A DNA stretch of 53,303 nt from positions 1-53,303 of the forward strand of contig NZ_JBNATX010000011.1 in assembly GCF_049701115.1 (NCBI RefSeq), in the 5' to 3' direction. Under the pieces are notes generated by a model. That model had not been told where the DNA came from. It worked only from the letters and a program-made list of their open reading frames with translations, and searched no databases. Of the stretch, positions 7,496-15,742 are shown in pieces. Positions within the stretch are counted from its first letter, which is position 1. Every line of letters starts with the position of its first letter. Source of the stretch: Thermoanaerobacter sp049701115 (lineage in GTDB: Bacteria > Bacillota > Thermoanaerobacteria > Thermoanaerobacterales > Thermoanaerobacteraceae). A program made the position numbers and the translations under genes.

Positions 7496-10400
7496 ATGTT
7501 TACAGTGCAGATTGAGGAACTAAAAGAGGTAAAAGCGATAGAGGAAGAGTTAAAGCAAGGGAGAGGTCCTGTTTTGATATATGGGCTTGTTGATTCTCAG
7601 AAGGCCCATATAGCGCATTATCTCATGAAAAAATTTAATAAGACTGTTTTAGTCGTAACTCCTGATGATGTGGAGGCACGGAGGATATATGAGGACTTAT
7701 ACTCCTTTAATGAGGGGAAAGCTTATCTTTTCCCTAAAAGAGATGTGGTGTTTTATAAGGTGGCGGCTGCAAGCCATGAAATCGTATTTGAGAGGCTTAA
7801 AGTGATAAAAGGACTTTGTGAGGAGACTCCTCTTGCTGTCGTCGCTTCTATAGATGCTCTGCTTGATAAGCTGATTCCTTTTAATCTTTTCAAAAAATAC
7901 CAATTTAGAATTAAAGTAGGAGACAAGATTGAGTTAGAGGATTTCTCGAGAAAATTACAGGTGATGGGGTATGAAAGGGTACAGACAGTGGAGGGCAAGG
8001 GCCAATTTAGTGTAAGGGGCGGTATAATAGACATATTCCCTTCTACGGAAGAATACCCTTTTAGAATAGAACTTTTTGACGATGAAGTAGACTCTTTAAG
8101 GGTTTTTGATGTTATGAGTCAAAGGTCATTGAATGTGGTAGAAGAGGTTTTTATTTTTCCGGCTACTGAATTCATAGTAGAAGAAGAGCACATAAAAAGA
8201 GGAATATCGACTTTATCAAGGGATTTAAACGATTATCTTTCAAAAATCAGGAAAACAAAAAGCGGCATGGCGGAAAAGTTAAAGGAAAAGTTTGATGAGA
8301 TAATGGAAGAGATAAGCGAAGGGAGAAAGAGAGAAAGTATTAAAGTACTCATAAATTATTTCTATGAAAACCCTGCCTCTCTCAGAGATTATGTAGGAAA
8401 TGAGGCTATTGTGATTTTAGATGAGACGAGCAGAATCAAGCAGAGAATTAGCAATTTGGAACTTGAATTTAATGAAAATTTTAAAAATTTATTGGAAAGA
8501 GGAGAAGTTATTCCCGAGCAAAAAGATATCTTTTTTGACTATAATAAAATAGTGACAGACCTAAAAAGTAATTTTTTAGTAATTATGAACACGCTGGCTA
8601 AGCCGGAGGCAGAGTTCCATCCCCAAAGAATTGTTAATTTTGTATCAAGGTCTATGCATTCATTCCACGGGAAAATGGACCTTCTGGTAGAGGATTTAAA
8701 GTACTACAAATCGGCTGGGTATAAAGTGCTTCTTTTAAGCGGTAATAAGGAAAGAGCAAAGATTTTGAAGGATGCTCTGCAGGATTACGGCATCGACTCT
8801 GCTGTAGTGGAGGATAAAGAGCATGACATACAAAAAGGGCAGGTGGTGATATACCCTGCTTCGGTAACAAAAGGATTTGAATATGTGGATGCTAGATTTG
8901 CTGTTATAAGCGATAGTGAGATATTCGGACAAACAAAAAAGACAAGAAAGACCGTTAAGATGAAAAATGCGGAGAGGATAAAGAGCTATAGCGAACTGGA
9001 AGTAGGGTCTTATGTTGTTCATGTGAATTATGGCATTGGCAAATATGAGGGGATAGAAAAGATAAAGGTGGACGGTGTCATAAGAGATTATCTAAAAATA
9101 GTTTATGCCGGGGGCGATGTCCTTTTTGTGCCCGTTGAGCAGCTAGACCTTGTGCAGAAGTATGTAGGTCCTACTGACAACCCACCAAAACTCAATAAAC
9201 TAGGTGGAAACGAGTGGCTAAGGGCGAAGAGAAAAGCGAAGAAGGCTGTAGAGGACCTGGCAAAGGATTTAATAGAACTTTATGCTAAACGGCAGATGGC
9301 AAAAGGGCATGCTTTTTCTCCAGATACTCCCTGGCAAAAAGAGTTTGAAGATCAATTCCCCTACGAAGAGACAGAAGACCAGCTAAGATGCATAAAAGAG
9401 ATCAAGGAGGATATGGAAAAGGATAAGCCAATGGACAGACTTCTCTGTGGGGACGTGGGTTATGGTAAAACCGAGGTCGCTTTAAGGGCTGCTTTTAAGG
9501 CGGTAGCTGATGGGAAGCAGGTGGTTTTTCTGTGTCCGACCACTATTTTAGCTTATCAGCATTATACTAATTTTTTAGAAAGATTCAAACATTTTCCGGT
9601 AAAGATAGAGATGTTAAGCCGTTTCAGGACTCCAAAGGAACAAGCTCAAATAATTAAAGGGCTAGCAGATGGGACGATCGACATAGTAGTTGGTACCCAC
9701 AGGCTTTTACAAAATGATGTAAAGTTTAAAGATTTAGGGCTCTTGATAATAGACGAAGAGCAGAGATTTGGAGTGGCTCATAAAGAGAAAATTAAGAAGT
9801 TAAAAGAAAATATAGATGTTTTAACGCTCTCTGCTACTCCTATACCTAGGACACTGCACATGTCCCTGATTGGCATAAGGGATATGAGCATACTGGAAAA
9901 TCCACCTGAGGACAGGTTTCCTGTGGAAACCTATGTGGTGGAATTTAATGAAGAGCTCATAAAGGATGCTATTTTGAGGGAGGTGGGAAGAGGGGGACAA
10001 GTGTATTTTGTATACAATAGAGTCCAAGGGATAGAGAGGATGGCTAATTTTATAAAGGAATTAGTGCCGAATTGCAGAGTTGCAGTTGCCCATGGTCAGA
10101 TGGAGGAAAGCAAGTTAGAACAGGTCATGGTGGATTTTTTAAAAGGAGAATACGATGTGCTTGTGACTACTACTATAATTGAGACAGGACTTGACATACC
10201 GAATGTAAATACCATAATAGTGTACGATGCAGATAAACTGGGGCTGGCACAGCTTTATCAATTGAGGGGAAGAGTAGGCAGGTCAAATAGATTGGCTTAC
10301 GCTTATTTCACTTACAGAAAGGATAAGGTATTAAGTGAAGTGGCAGAGAAAAGGCTTGAAGCCATAAAAGAGTTTACTGAATTTGGTTCAGGTTTTAAAA

Positions 10401-11005
10401 TTGCCATGAGGGATCTGGAGATAAGAGGAGCGGGAAATTTGCTGGGGGCGGAACAGCACGGGCACATTGATGCTGTAGGATATGACCTTTATTTAAAACT
10501 TTTAGAAGAGGCAATAAGGAATCTCAAAGGGGAGCAACCAAAAGAAGAAATAATTACCACCATAGACTTAAAGGTTAGTGCTTACATTGATTCTTCCTAT
10601 ATCGAAGATGAAAACTTAAGACTTGAGATGTACAAAAAGATAGCTTCTATAGAGTCGAGAGAAGATATGATGGAGGTAGCAGAAGAGTTAATAGACAGGT
10701 TTGGGGACTATCCTAAGCCTGTAGAGGCGCTTTTAGATATAGCGTATATAAAGGCGGTTGCATCGACGCTTTCCATAATAGAAATAAGCGAAAAGACAAA
10801 TGGGGTTATACTGAAGTTTAAAGATAAAAACTCCGTCGATGTAAGCCTTATTGAAGATATGGTGCGAGATTATAAGGGGAACCTTGTATTCTCAAGTCAA
10901 AACCCCCCATATCTAACCTACAAATACAATAAAAAAGAGACTTTACTCAAGGAATTGATAGAATTGGTTGAGAAAATGAAAGATTTGCAGTTGGCCAAGA
11001 AATGA
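7496..11005 (+). CDS. mfd: Transcription-repair coupling factor
   Basis: Mfd pushes RNA polymerase off DNA lesions and recruits UvrA. At 1169 residues it has full family length. The N-terminal UvrB-like domains occupy about the first 350 residues. The CarD-like RNA polymerase interaction domain begins near 500 (VGSYVVHVNYGIG). The RecG-like translocase has Walker A GDVGYGKTE near 655, the DEEQ box near 752, and later SATPIPRT and QLRGRVGRS. The C-terminal TRCF domain follows. ATG at 7496 follows GAGGTGAG. It closes the pth operon; the prsA promoter is inside its last codons. Confidence 0.97.
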   Translation: MFTVQIEELKEVKAIEEELKQGRGPVLIYGLVDSQKAHIAHYLMKKFNKTVLVVTPDDVEARRIYEDLYSFNEGKAYLFPKRDVVFYKVAAASHEIVFERLKVIKGLCEETPLAVVASIDALLDKLIPFNLFKKYQFRIKVGDKIELEDFSRKLQVMGYERVQTVEGKGQFSVRGGIIDIFPSTEEYPFRIELFDDEVDSLRVFDVMSQRSLNVVEEVFIFPATEFIVEEEHIKRGISTLSRDLNDYLSKIRKTKSGMAEKLKEKFDEIMEEISEGRKRESIKVLINYFYENPASLRDYVGNEAIVILDETSRIKQRISNLELEFNENFKNLLERGEVIPEQKDIFFDYNKIVTDLKSNFLVIMNTLAKPEAEFHPQRIVNFVSRSMHSFHGKMDLLVEDLKYYKSAGYKVLLLSGNKERAKILKDALQDYGIDSAVVEDKEHDIQKGQVVIYPASVTKGFEYVDARFAVISDSEIFGQTKKTRKTVKMKNAERIKSYSELEVGSYVVHVNYGIGKYEGIEKIKVDGVIRDYLKIVYAGGDVLFVPVEQLDLVQKYVGPTDNPPKLNKLGGNEWLRAKRKAKKAVEDLAKDLIELYAKRQMAKGHAFSPDTPWQKEFEDQFPYEETEDQLRCIKEIKEDMEKDKPMDRLLCGDVGYGKTEVALRAAFKAVADGKQVVFLCPTTILAYQHYTNFLERFKHFPVKIEMLSRFRTPKEQAQIIKGLADGTIDIVVGTHRLLQNDVKFKDLGLLIIDEEQRFGVAHKEKIKKLKENIDVLTLSATPIPRTLHMSLIGIRDMSILENPPEDRFPVETYVVEFNEELIKDAILREVGRGGQVYFVYNRVQGIERMANFIKELVPNCRVAVAHGQMEESKLEQVMVDFLKGEYDVLVTTTIIETGLDIPNVNTIIVYDADKLGLAQLYQLRGRVGRSNRLAYAYFTYRKDKVLSEVAEKRLEAIKEFTEFGSGFKIAMRDLEIRGAGNLLGAEQHGHIDAVGYDLYLKLLEEAIRNLKGEQPKEEIITTIDLKVSAYIDSSYIEDENLRLEMYKKIASIESREDMMEVAEELIDRFGDYPKPVEALLDIAYIKAVASTLSIIEISEKTNGVILKFKDKNSVDVSLIEDMVRDYKGNLVFSSQNPPYLTYKYNKKETLLKELIELVEKMKDLQLAKK

Positions 11006-11013
11006 GATATAAT
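10985..11013 (+). promoter_or_regulatory. Promoter for prsA at the end of mfd
   Basis: TTGCAG (10985-10990), a 17-bp spacer and TATAAT (11008-11013) span the mfd stop codon and point to the lipoprotein gene starting at 11051. Confidence 0.6.
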
Positions 11014-11050
11014 AGTGCTGTGGCAAATTTAAGATTAGGAGGATGTAATT

Positions 11051-11971
11051 TTGAGAAGAAAAATTGCTTTAATTTTAGCTGTTATTTTTATCGGGGTCTC
11101 TCTTTCCGCATGTTCCTCCAAAAAAGAAGCTGTATCGGGGGATGTTGTTGCCGTAGTCAATGGAGAAAAGATTACCAATGCAGAGTATCAGCAGATTTTT
11201 AATCAAGTGAAAGAACAAATAGAAAGCTCTCCTACTTACACTAAAGACATATGGGATAAAGACTATCAGGGGAAAAAGTTTCTAGACCTTGTTAAGGAAA
11301 ATGTTTTAGATAGTTTGGTTGCACAAAAACTTCTTTTGCAAGAGGCTAAAAAGAAAAACATAACAGTAACGGATAAAGAAGTCGAAGAAGAATACAATAA
11401 AGAAAAGCAATTTAACAGCAAAGTCACAAAAGAACAGATAAAAGATTATCTTATCATAGACAAGCTGTTTGCAGAATACACAAAAGATGTGAAAGTGACC
11501 GAGGAGGAGCTTAAAAAATACTACGATGAGCACAAAGAAAGTTTTGAGATAGCAAAAGCTCGTCACATTCTTGTTGCGGATGAAAAGACGGCAGAAGATA
11601 TATACCAGAGGCTCATGAAAGGTGAAGATTTTGCTGCTTTGGCAAAAGAGTATTCAATTGATACGGCTACTAAGGACAATGGAGGAGAGTTAGGAGAATT
11701 TCCAAGGGGAGTTATGACACCTGAATTTGAGGATGTAGCTTTCTCCTTAAAGCCTGGAGAGATTTCTAAACCCGTGAAAACCCAGTATGGGTATCACATA
11801 ATACAGCTTGAAAGCATTACTCTAAAACCTTTTGATGAAGTAAAAGCTACGATTGAGAGTTATCTTTTACATGACAAGAAAAATGAGGTTATAAAAGAAA
11901 AATATGATGAGCTTGTGAAGGCTTCTAAGATAGAAAAGTTTCCTCAAAATATAAAAGTAAAAGTTAGTTAA
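11051..11971 (+). CDS. prsA: PrsA-type foldase lipoprotein (parvulin peptidyl-prolyl isomerase)
   Basis: It helps exported proteins fold on the outer surface. The signal peptide ends in a lipobox, SLSAC, with lipidated C21. A SurA-like helical N-terminal region (about 35-160) precedes the PpiC rotamase domain (about 168-265: ARHILV, GGELGEFPRG, FSLKPGEIS, YGYHII). The length of 306 residues is usual. The TTG start at 11051 has AGGAGG 8 bp upstream. It is monocistronic, between its own promoter and a strong terminator. Together with HtrA it forms the envelope protein quality-control pair of this region. Confidence 0.93.
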   Translation: MRRKIALILAVIFIGVSLSACSSKKEAVSGDVVAVVNGEKITNAEYQQIFNQVKEQIESSPTYTKDIWDKDYQGKKFLDLVKENVLDSLVAQKLLLQEAKKKNITVTDKEVEEEYNKEKQFNSKVTKEQIKDYLIIDKLFAEYTKDVKVTEEELKKYYDEHKESFEIAKARHILVADEKTAEDIYQRLMKGEDFAALAKEYSIDTATKDNGGELGEFPRGVMTPEFEDVAFSLKPGEISKPVKTQYGYHIIQLESITLKPFDEVKATIESYLLHDKKNEVIKEKYDELVKASKIEKFPQNIKVKVS

Positions 11972-11973
11972 GG

Positions 11974-12001
11974 GCTGGCATACAATTGCCAGCTTTTTTT
12001 T
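11974..12001 (+). terminator. Intrinsic terminator after prsA
   Basis: GCTGGCA (11974-11980) pairs with TGCCAGC (11987-11993), loop of 6, then eight T. Confidence 0.92.
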
Positions 12002-12003
12002 AC

Positions 12004-12033
12004 GCATAAATTTATGGAAAAACATAAATACTA
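12004..12033 (+). promoter_or_regulatory. Candidate sigma-G promoter of spoVT
   Basis: GCATA (12004-12008), an 18-bp spacer and AATACTA (12027-12033) match the forespore sigma-G pattern GYATA / CATNHTA with one -10 mismatch. spoVT is known to be sigma-G dependent in Bacillus. Confidence 0.55.
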
Positions 12034-12072
12034 ATCTTGAGCTAAAAATTTTAGGAAATGGAGGTATTTACT

Positions 12073-12624
12073 TTGAAAGCAACAGGAATAGTTCGCAGAA
12101 TAGACGATCTGGGAAGAGTTGTCATACCTAAAGAGATAAGAAGAACCCTTCGAATAAAAGAAGGGGACCCGTTGGAAATCTTTACTGACAAAGAAGGAGA
12201 AATAATATTAAAAAAGTACTCGCCTATAAGCGAATTGAGCGATTTTGCACAGGAATACGCCGATAGCATATATCAGTCTACAAAGCACGCTGTGTGTATA
12301 ACCGATACAGACACGGTAATTGCAGTGGCAGGAGTTCCCAAAAAAGAGCTTATAGATAAACCTATAAGTCAAGAATTAGAAAACTATTTGGGAGAAAAGA
12401 AAACAGTGATTTTAGGGACAGGAAAGGACAAGGCTCCGATTAAAATAGCCGAGGGACAGGAGTTTAGTATAACTTCACAAGTGATTGTGCCAATAATTTC
12501 AAGAGGAGATACTATAGGAAGCGTGGTGATATTTACAAAAGAGCCTGGAGAAACGGTGACAGAAGTAGAGGCAAAAATTGCAGAAACTGCTGCGGCTTTT
12601 TTGGGCAAACAGATGGAAGAGTGA
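12073..12624 (+). CDS. spoVT: Stage V sporulation transcription regulator SpoVT (AbrB-type)
   Basis: A forespore regulator that tunes sigma-G genes. The N-terminal swapped-hairpin DNA-binding domain (about 1-50) has the AbrB/SpoVT signature TGIVRRIDDLGRVVIPKEIR. The rest is a GAF-like domain. I place the start at TTG 12073, which has GGAGGT 7 bp upstream and reproduces the MKATGIV start of SpoVT; the in-frame ATG at 12058 overlaps that Shine-Dalgarno. The product is 183 residues, close to the usual 178. A sigma-G-like promoter and the prsA terminator lie directly upstream. Confidence 0.95.
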   Translation: MKATGIVRRIDDLGRVVIPKEIRRTLRIKEGDPLEIFTDKEGEIILKKYSPISELSDFAQEYADSIYQSTKHAVCITDTDTVIAVAGVPKKELIDKPISQELENYLGEKKTVILGTGKDKAPIKIAEGQEFSITSQVIVPIISRGDTIGSVVIFTKEPGETVTEVEAKIAETAAAFLGKQMEE

Positions 12625-12645
12625 ATTATATCACCTTTTATATAT

Positions 12646-12684
12646 CCCCCTGCATATTATGGAGTATAGAAAAACGCAGGGGGG
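12646..12684 (+). promoter_or_regulatory. Inverted repeat and possible sigma-K -10 before yabG
   Basis: CCCCCTGC (12646-12653) is complementary to GCAGGGGG (12676-12683), which contains the yabG Shine-Dalgarno. Overlapping it, CATATTATG (12653-12661) resembles the sigma-K -10 CATANNNTA, with an AC about 18 bp before. If that promoter is used, the left arm is not transcribed. In a readthrough spoVT transcript the stem would hide the ribosome site. Confidence 0.4.
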
Positions 12685-12690
12685 TATTTT

Positions 12691-13545
12691 ATGGCTTTTC
12701 GCATAAATGACATTGTAATGAGGAAGTCCTATGGCTCTGATATTTTGTTCAGGGTCATTAATGTCATAGATAACAAAGGAATTAGGTATTATCTTCTTCA
12801 TGGGCTCAACATGAGGATAATAGCAGACGCGCCTGAAGATGACTTAATTGAAGCTTCTCGAGCTAAGATAATAGAACACGACAGGCCATACAGAGAGAAG
12901 GCGGAGTACCTTTTAAAAAAAATTGCTCAATCAAAAAGCCTTCAGCGAAGAAAAAGCATGGCAAGAGGAATGCGCCAAGAACCTTACGGAAGGCCAGGAA
13001 AGGTTCTTCACATCGATGGAGATGAGGAATATTTAAATGTGTGCATGGAGGCTTATAGGAAAGTAGGTATGGAGGTCGTAGGAATAGTTTTAAAAGAAGA
13101 GGAACAGCCGGAGAGGATTTATGACCTTCTCGAAAGGCACAGGCCGGATATTCTGGTTATCACAGGTCATGACAGTATAAAAAGTGATGCGAGAGATTAC
13201 GGTGATTTGAATAATTACAGGAATTCGAAGTATTTTGTTGAGTCAGTGAAAAATGCCAGAAAATATGAGCCCTCCTTAGATAATCTGGTGATTTTTGCTG
13301 GTGCCTGTCAGTCCAACTACGAAGCTTTGATAAAGGCAGGAGCAAATTATGCTAGCTCCCCGGAGAGAGTACTGATTCATTGTCTGGACCCGGTACTTGT
13401 CAGTGAAAAAGTAGCTTTTTCCCATATAAATGAACTCGTTAAAATAGAGGAATTGATAGAACACACTATCACTGGAGCCGCCGGGATTGGAGGATTACAG
13501 ACCATGGGGAAATTCAGATATGGAGTGCCTAAAGGGAAATATTAA
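12691..13545 (+). CDS. yabG: Sporulation-specific protease YabG
   Basis: YabG trims spore coat and other late sporulation proteins in the mother cell. The 284-residue sequence matches the family in length and pattern: an N-terminal SH3-like part (INDIVMRKSYGSDILFRV), a basic middle, and a C-terminal catalytic region with ITGHDS, FAGACQSNYEALI and ANYASSPERVLIHCLDP. The conserved His and Cys there are the likely active residues (inference). ATG at 12691 follows AGGGGGG. Its place just before veg is the same as in Bacillus. Confidence 0.92.
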   Translation: MAFRINDIVMRKSYGSDILFRVINVIDNKGIRYYLLHGLNMRIIADAPEDDLIEASRAKIIEHDRPYREKAEYLLKKIAQSKSLQRRKSMARGMRQEPYGRPGKVLHIDGDEEYLNVCMEAYRKVGMEVVGIVLKEEEQPERIYDLLERHRPDILVITGHDSIKSDARDYGDLNNYRNSKYFVESVKNARKYEPSLDNLVIFAGACQSNYEALIKAGANYASSPERVLIHCLDPVLVSEKVAFSHINELVKIEELIEHTITGAAGIGGLQTMGKFRYGVPKGKY

Positions 13546-13574
13546 AAGAATTTGTGGGGAAAGTATCTAAAAAA

Positions 13575-13612
13575 CCTGCAAATAGGCAAGCTATTTGCAG
13601 GTTTTTTTATTT
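13575..13612 (+). terminator. Intrinsic terminator after yabG
   Basis: CCTGCAAATAG (13575-13585) and its perfect complement (13591-13601) form an 11-bp stem with loop GCAAG and a long T tract. Confidence 0.93.
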
Positions 13613-13631
13613 TTTTGAATAAAAATACTTG

Positions 13632-13661
13632 TTGACAAAAAGCCTCATACCTTGGTATAAT
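13632..13661 (+). promoter_or_regulatory. veg promoter 1 (sigma-A)
   Basis: A perfect TTGACA (13632-13637), an 18-bp spacer and a perfect TATAAT (13656-13661). Confidence 0.85.
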
Positions 13662-13670
13662 ATTATGCCC

Positions 13671-13699
13671 TTGACATTGTCTGAAAATTGTGGTATACT
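13671..13699 (+). promoter_or_regulatory. veg promoter 2 (sigma-A)
   Basis: TTGACA (13671-13676), a 17-bp spacer with TGG just before the -10, and TATACT (13694-13699), 38 bp downstream of promoter 1. Tandem strong promoters are also known before veg in Bacillus subtilis. Confidence 0.8.
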
Positions 13700-13729
13700 A
13701 TTTTCAGCACTGCTAAGGAGTTGATGCAA

Positions 13730-13996
13730 GTGGCTGATAGATCAACCCTTGATGAGATAAAAAAACAGTTGGAGCAACATGTAGGCTCGCGGGTCAGGCT
13801 GAAAACTAATGGGGGAAGGAAAAAGACGATAATAAAAGAAGGGTTACTGGAAAAGACTTATCCCAGCATTTTTATTGTAGTACTTGATGGACAAGGAGCG
13901 ACCCGCAGGGTATCCTACAGTTATTCAGATATTTTGACCGAAACGGTAGAACTTACGGTGATGGATGAAAATAAAAGAATTCCCTGCCTGCAGTGA
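13730..13996 (+). CDS. veg: Veg protein (biofilm/vegetative protein family)
   Basis: A small cytoplasmic protein of the Veg family. In Bacillus it is highly expressed and stimulates biofilm genes; its biochemical action is unclear. The core is plainly recognisable: LKTNGGRKKT, a G/L spacer, KTYPSIF, and RVSYSYSDILTETVEL. GTG at 13730 is chosen because AAGGAG lies 9 bp upstream; the in-frame ATG at 13724 is only 3 bp from it. This gives 88 residues. Two strong tandem promoters precede it and its stop codon is part of the terminator stem. Confidence 0.92.
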   Translation: MADRSTLDEIKKQLEQHVGSRVRLKTNGGRKKTIIKEGLLEKTYPSIFIVVLDGQGATRRVSYSYSDILTETVELTVMDENKRIPCLQ

Positions 13997-14020
13997 CCGA
14001 ATTTTTCGGTCTTATTTTTT
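13995..14020 (+). terminator. Intrinsic terminator after veg
   Basis: GACCGAA (13995-14001) and TTCGGTC (14005-14011) form the stem, followed by TTATTTTTTTT. The stem overlaps the veg stop codon. Confidence 0.88.
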
Positions 14021-14097
14021 TTGGCATAATTTTATCTCTCTCATTATATATTATACTAGCATATTCCTTTGATGATATATTTTGAGGAGGTAAAATT

Positions 14098-15615
14098 ATG
14101 CCACAGGTTTATAAAGATATCTTGGAGTTCGATATGATAGCCGGAAGCTACAATACAGAATTTCTTGTAGAGGGCGATATAATCATTCCTGAAAATTATC
14201 CAGATATACTGACAGTTTTGGCAATAGACTCTTCTACTTACATAGATGATATTTTTTTGACTTCTGACAAAATTCAGTTTGAAGGAAAACTTCTTTTAGA
14301 CCTTCTTTACCTGAGTGAAAAAGACGGAGAGATGGTGTCAGTAGAAAGGGAGCTGGATTATTCTCAGGTTATAGAAGGTGACATTGATAAAAGAGGAAGG
14401 TATGTCGCCAAAGCTTCCATTGAAAATCTGGATTACAGGATTGTAAACAGCAGAAAATTGAGCATAAGAGCTGTTGTAAGAATTCAGTCCAAGCTTTTTG
14501 TTTCGGAAAAGAAAGAAGTGGTAGTGGGAGGAGAAGAGTCTTTAGGTTTGCAGACGCTGAAAAAGAAGATTAGACTTATCCGTGCTGTAGGGCAGAATAC
14601 TGGAGAAGTATTTGTAAAAGAAAAAGTAGAGCTTGAAAAAGAGGAGGTGCCTTTCAGAAAGATTTTAAGAAAACAAGTATTGGTCTTTCCTGAAGAGCCA
14701 AAAGTGTCGGAAAACAAAGTGATTGTGCAGGGGAATTTAAAATGCCAGATTTTGTACATTTCTGCAGAGGGGGAGCTTAAAAGTCGGGACGTGAGTTTAA
14801 AATATGCAAATTTTGTTGATGTGCCGGGGGCTTTAAACTACATGAGGGCTAATACCAGTGAGGAGGTTGTAGATGTAGAAGTTACTCTACTTGAGGATGA
14901 AAAAGGTGAAAATAGGGCTTTAGATGTAGAAATTATCATGAAAGTCCGGGTAGAAGTCTACGAAGAAGAGGAAAGGGATATACCTGTGGATGCTTATGGC
15001 ACGCAAAGCTATGTTGAACCTTTGCGGGAAGCAACGAAAGCTTTGTCTTCGATAAGGAGCTATTCTTCTCAGTTCATAGTAAATACAGAGGTTGAACTTC
15101 CTTCCATGGTAAGAAGGATAATGGAAGTGCTTTTAGTGCCCTCTATATCTGACTATAATTGGGAAAAAAATAAGTTGATTTTGGAGGGAGTATTGAATTA
15201 CACTGTACTTTACATGTCGGAGGATGGTGGAATAAAGAGTTATAAAGACGAGTATCCATTTAGGACTTTCTTAGAGACGGACGGAGAAGGTGAAGTCTTT
15301 GTAGAAATTTTTGTACCCCATGTTTCTTACGAGATAAACAATATAAAGGAGGTTGAATTTAAGTTCACTTTGGAAAGCCATGTGGAGGTTTTAGAGGAGC
15401 TACAGCTGAATTTTGTATATGACCTCAAGGAGGTAGATATGCCAAGGGGTGAGGTCAATCACAGCATAATAATCTACATGGTACAAAGAGGAGAAAAACT
15501 CTGGGACATTGCAAAGAGATACAGGGTGAGTGTAGAGGATTTGATTATTACAAATGGGCTTTCCGATGAAAAAGTTTCTGAAGGCGAAAAGCTTATTATA
15601 CCTATAAAAAGGTAA
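14098..15615 (+). CDS. sipL: SPOCS/LysM spore coat morphogenesis protein, SipL-like
   Basis: SipL binds SpoIVA and anchors the coat around the forespore in Clostridia. The 505-residue product has repeated beta-rich SPOCS (DUF3794) units across about 1-440, with recurring motifs such as EFLVEGDIIIPENYPDI and repeated EVxLPSMVRR-type segments. A C-terminal LysM domain (about 458-503: MVQRGEKLWDIAKRYRVS...LIIPIK) follows. ATG at 14098 is behind GAGGAGGT. No signal peptide is seen, which fits mother-cell cytoplasmic assembly. I could not find a convincing sigma-E promoter in the 77-bp AT-rich leader. Confidence 0.87.
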   Translation: MPQVYKDILEFDMIAGSYNTEFLVEGDIIIPENYPDILTVLAIDSSTYIDDIFLTSDKIQFEGKLLLDLLYLSEKDGEMVSVERELDYSQVIEGDIDKRGRYVAKASIENLDYRIVNSRKLSIRAVVRIQSKLFVSEKKEVVVGGEESLGLQTLKKKIRLIRAVGQNTGEVFVKEKVELEKEEVPFRKILRKQVLVFPEEPKVSENKVIVQGNLKCQILYISAEGELKSRDVSLKYANFVDVPGALNYMRANTSEEVVDVEVTLLEDEKGENRALDVEIIMKVRVEVYEEEERDIPVDAYGTQSYVEPLREATKALSSIRSYSSQFIVNTEVELPSMVRRIMEVLLVPSISDYNWEKNKLILEGVLNYTVLYMSEDGGIKSYKDEYPFRTFLETDGEGEVFVEIFVPHVSYEINNIKEVEFKFTLESHVEVLEELQLNFVYDLKEVDMPRGEVNHSIIIYMVQRGEKLWDIAKRYRVSVEDLIITNGLSDEKVSEGEKLIIPIKR

Positions 15616-15628
15616 TTTTTGCAAAGTG

Positions 15629-15681
15629 GGCTGTGCACTTTTAATACTTTTAATTTTACTGGCACAGCCTGCGTATTTTTT
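15629..15681 (+). terminator. Intrinsic terminator after sipL, long loop
   Basis: GGCTGTGC (15629-15636) pairs perfectly with GCACAGCC (15662-15669) across a 25-nt AT-rich loop, and a T tract follows 6 nt later. Confidence 0.7.
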
Positions 15682-15695
15682 TTACAGAAAATTTG

Positions 15696-15704
15696 TTGTA
15701 TAAT
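15696..15704 (+). promoter_or_regulatory. Extended -10 promoter for ispE
   Basis: TTG before TATAAT (15699-15704), about 38 bp before the chosen start. No clear -35 is visible. Confidence 0.45.
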
Positions 15705-15742
15705 GTATGTATAAAAATATGATTGCTAAAGTAGGGATAGTA

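Noticed and set aside
11002..11202. A 66-codon plus-strand frame at the end of mfd
   Set aside because: It is out of frame with and almost wholly inside the prsA signal peptide and mature start, which have clear coding features.
12058..12072. ATG at 12058 as the spoVT start
   Set aside because: It overlaps GGAGGT, which serves TTG at 12073, and would add residues not found in SpoVT.
14021..14097. Sigma-E promoter for sipL
   Set aside because: AT-rich segments resemble parts of the consensus, but no -35/-10 pair has acceptable spacing.
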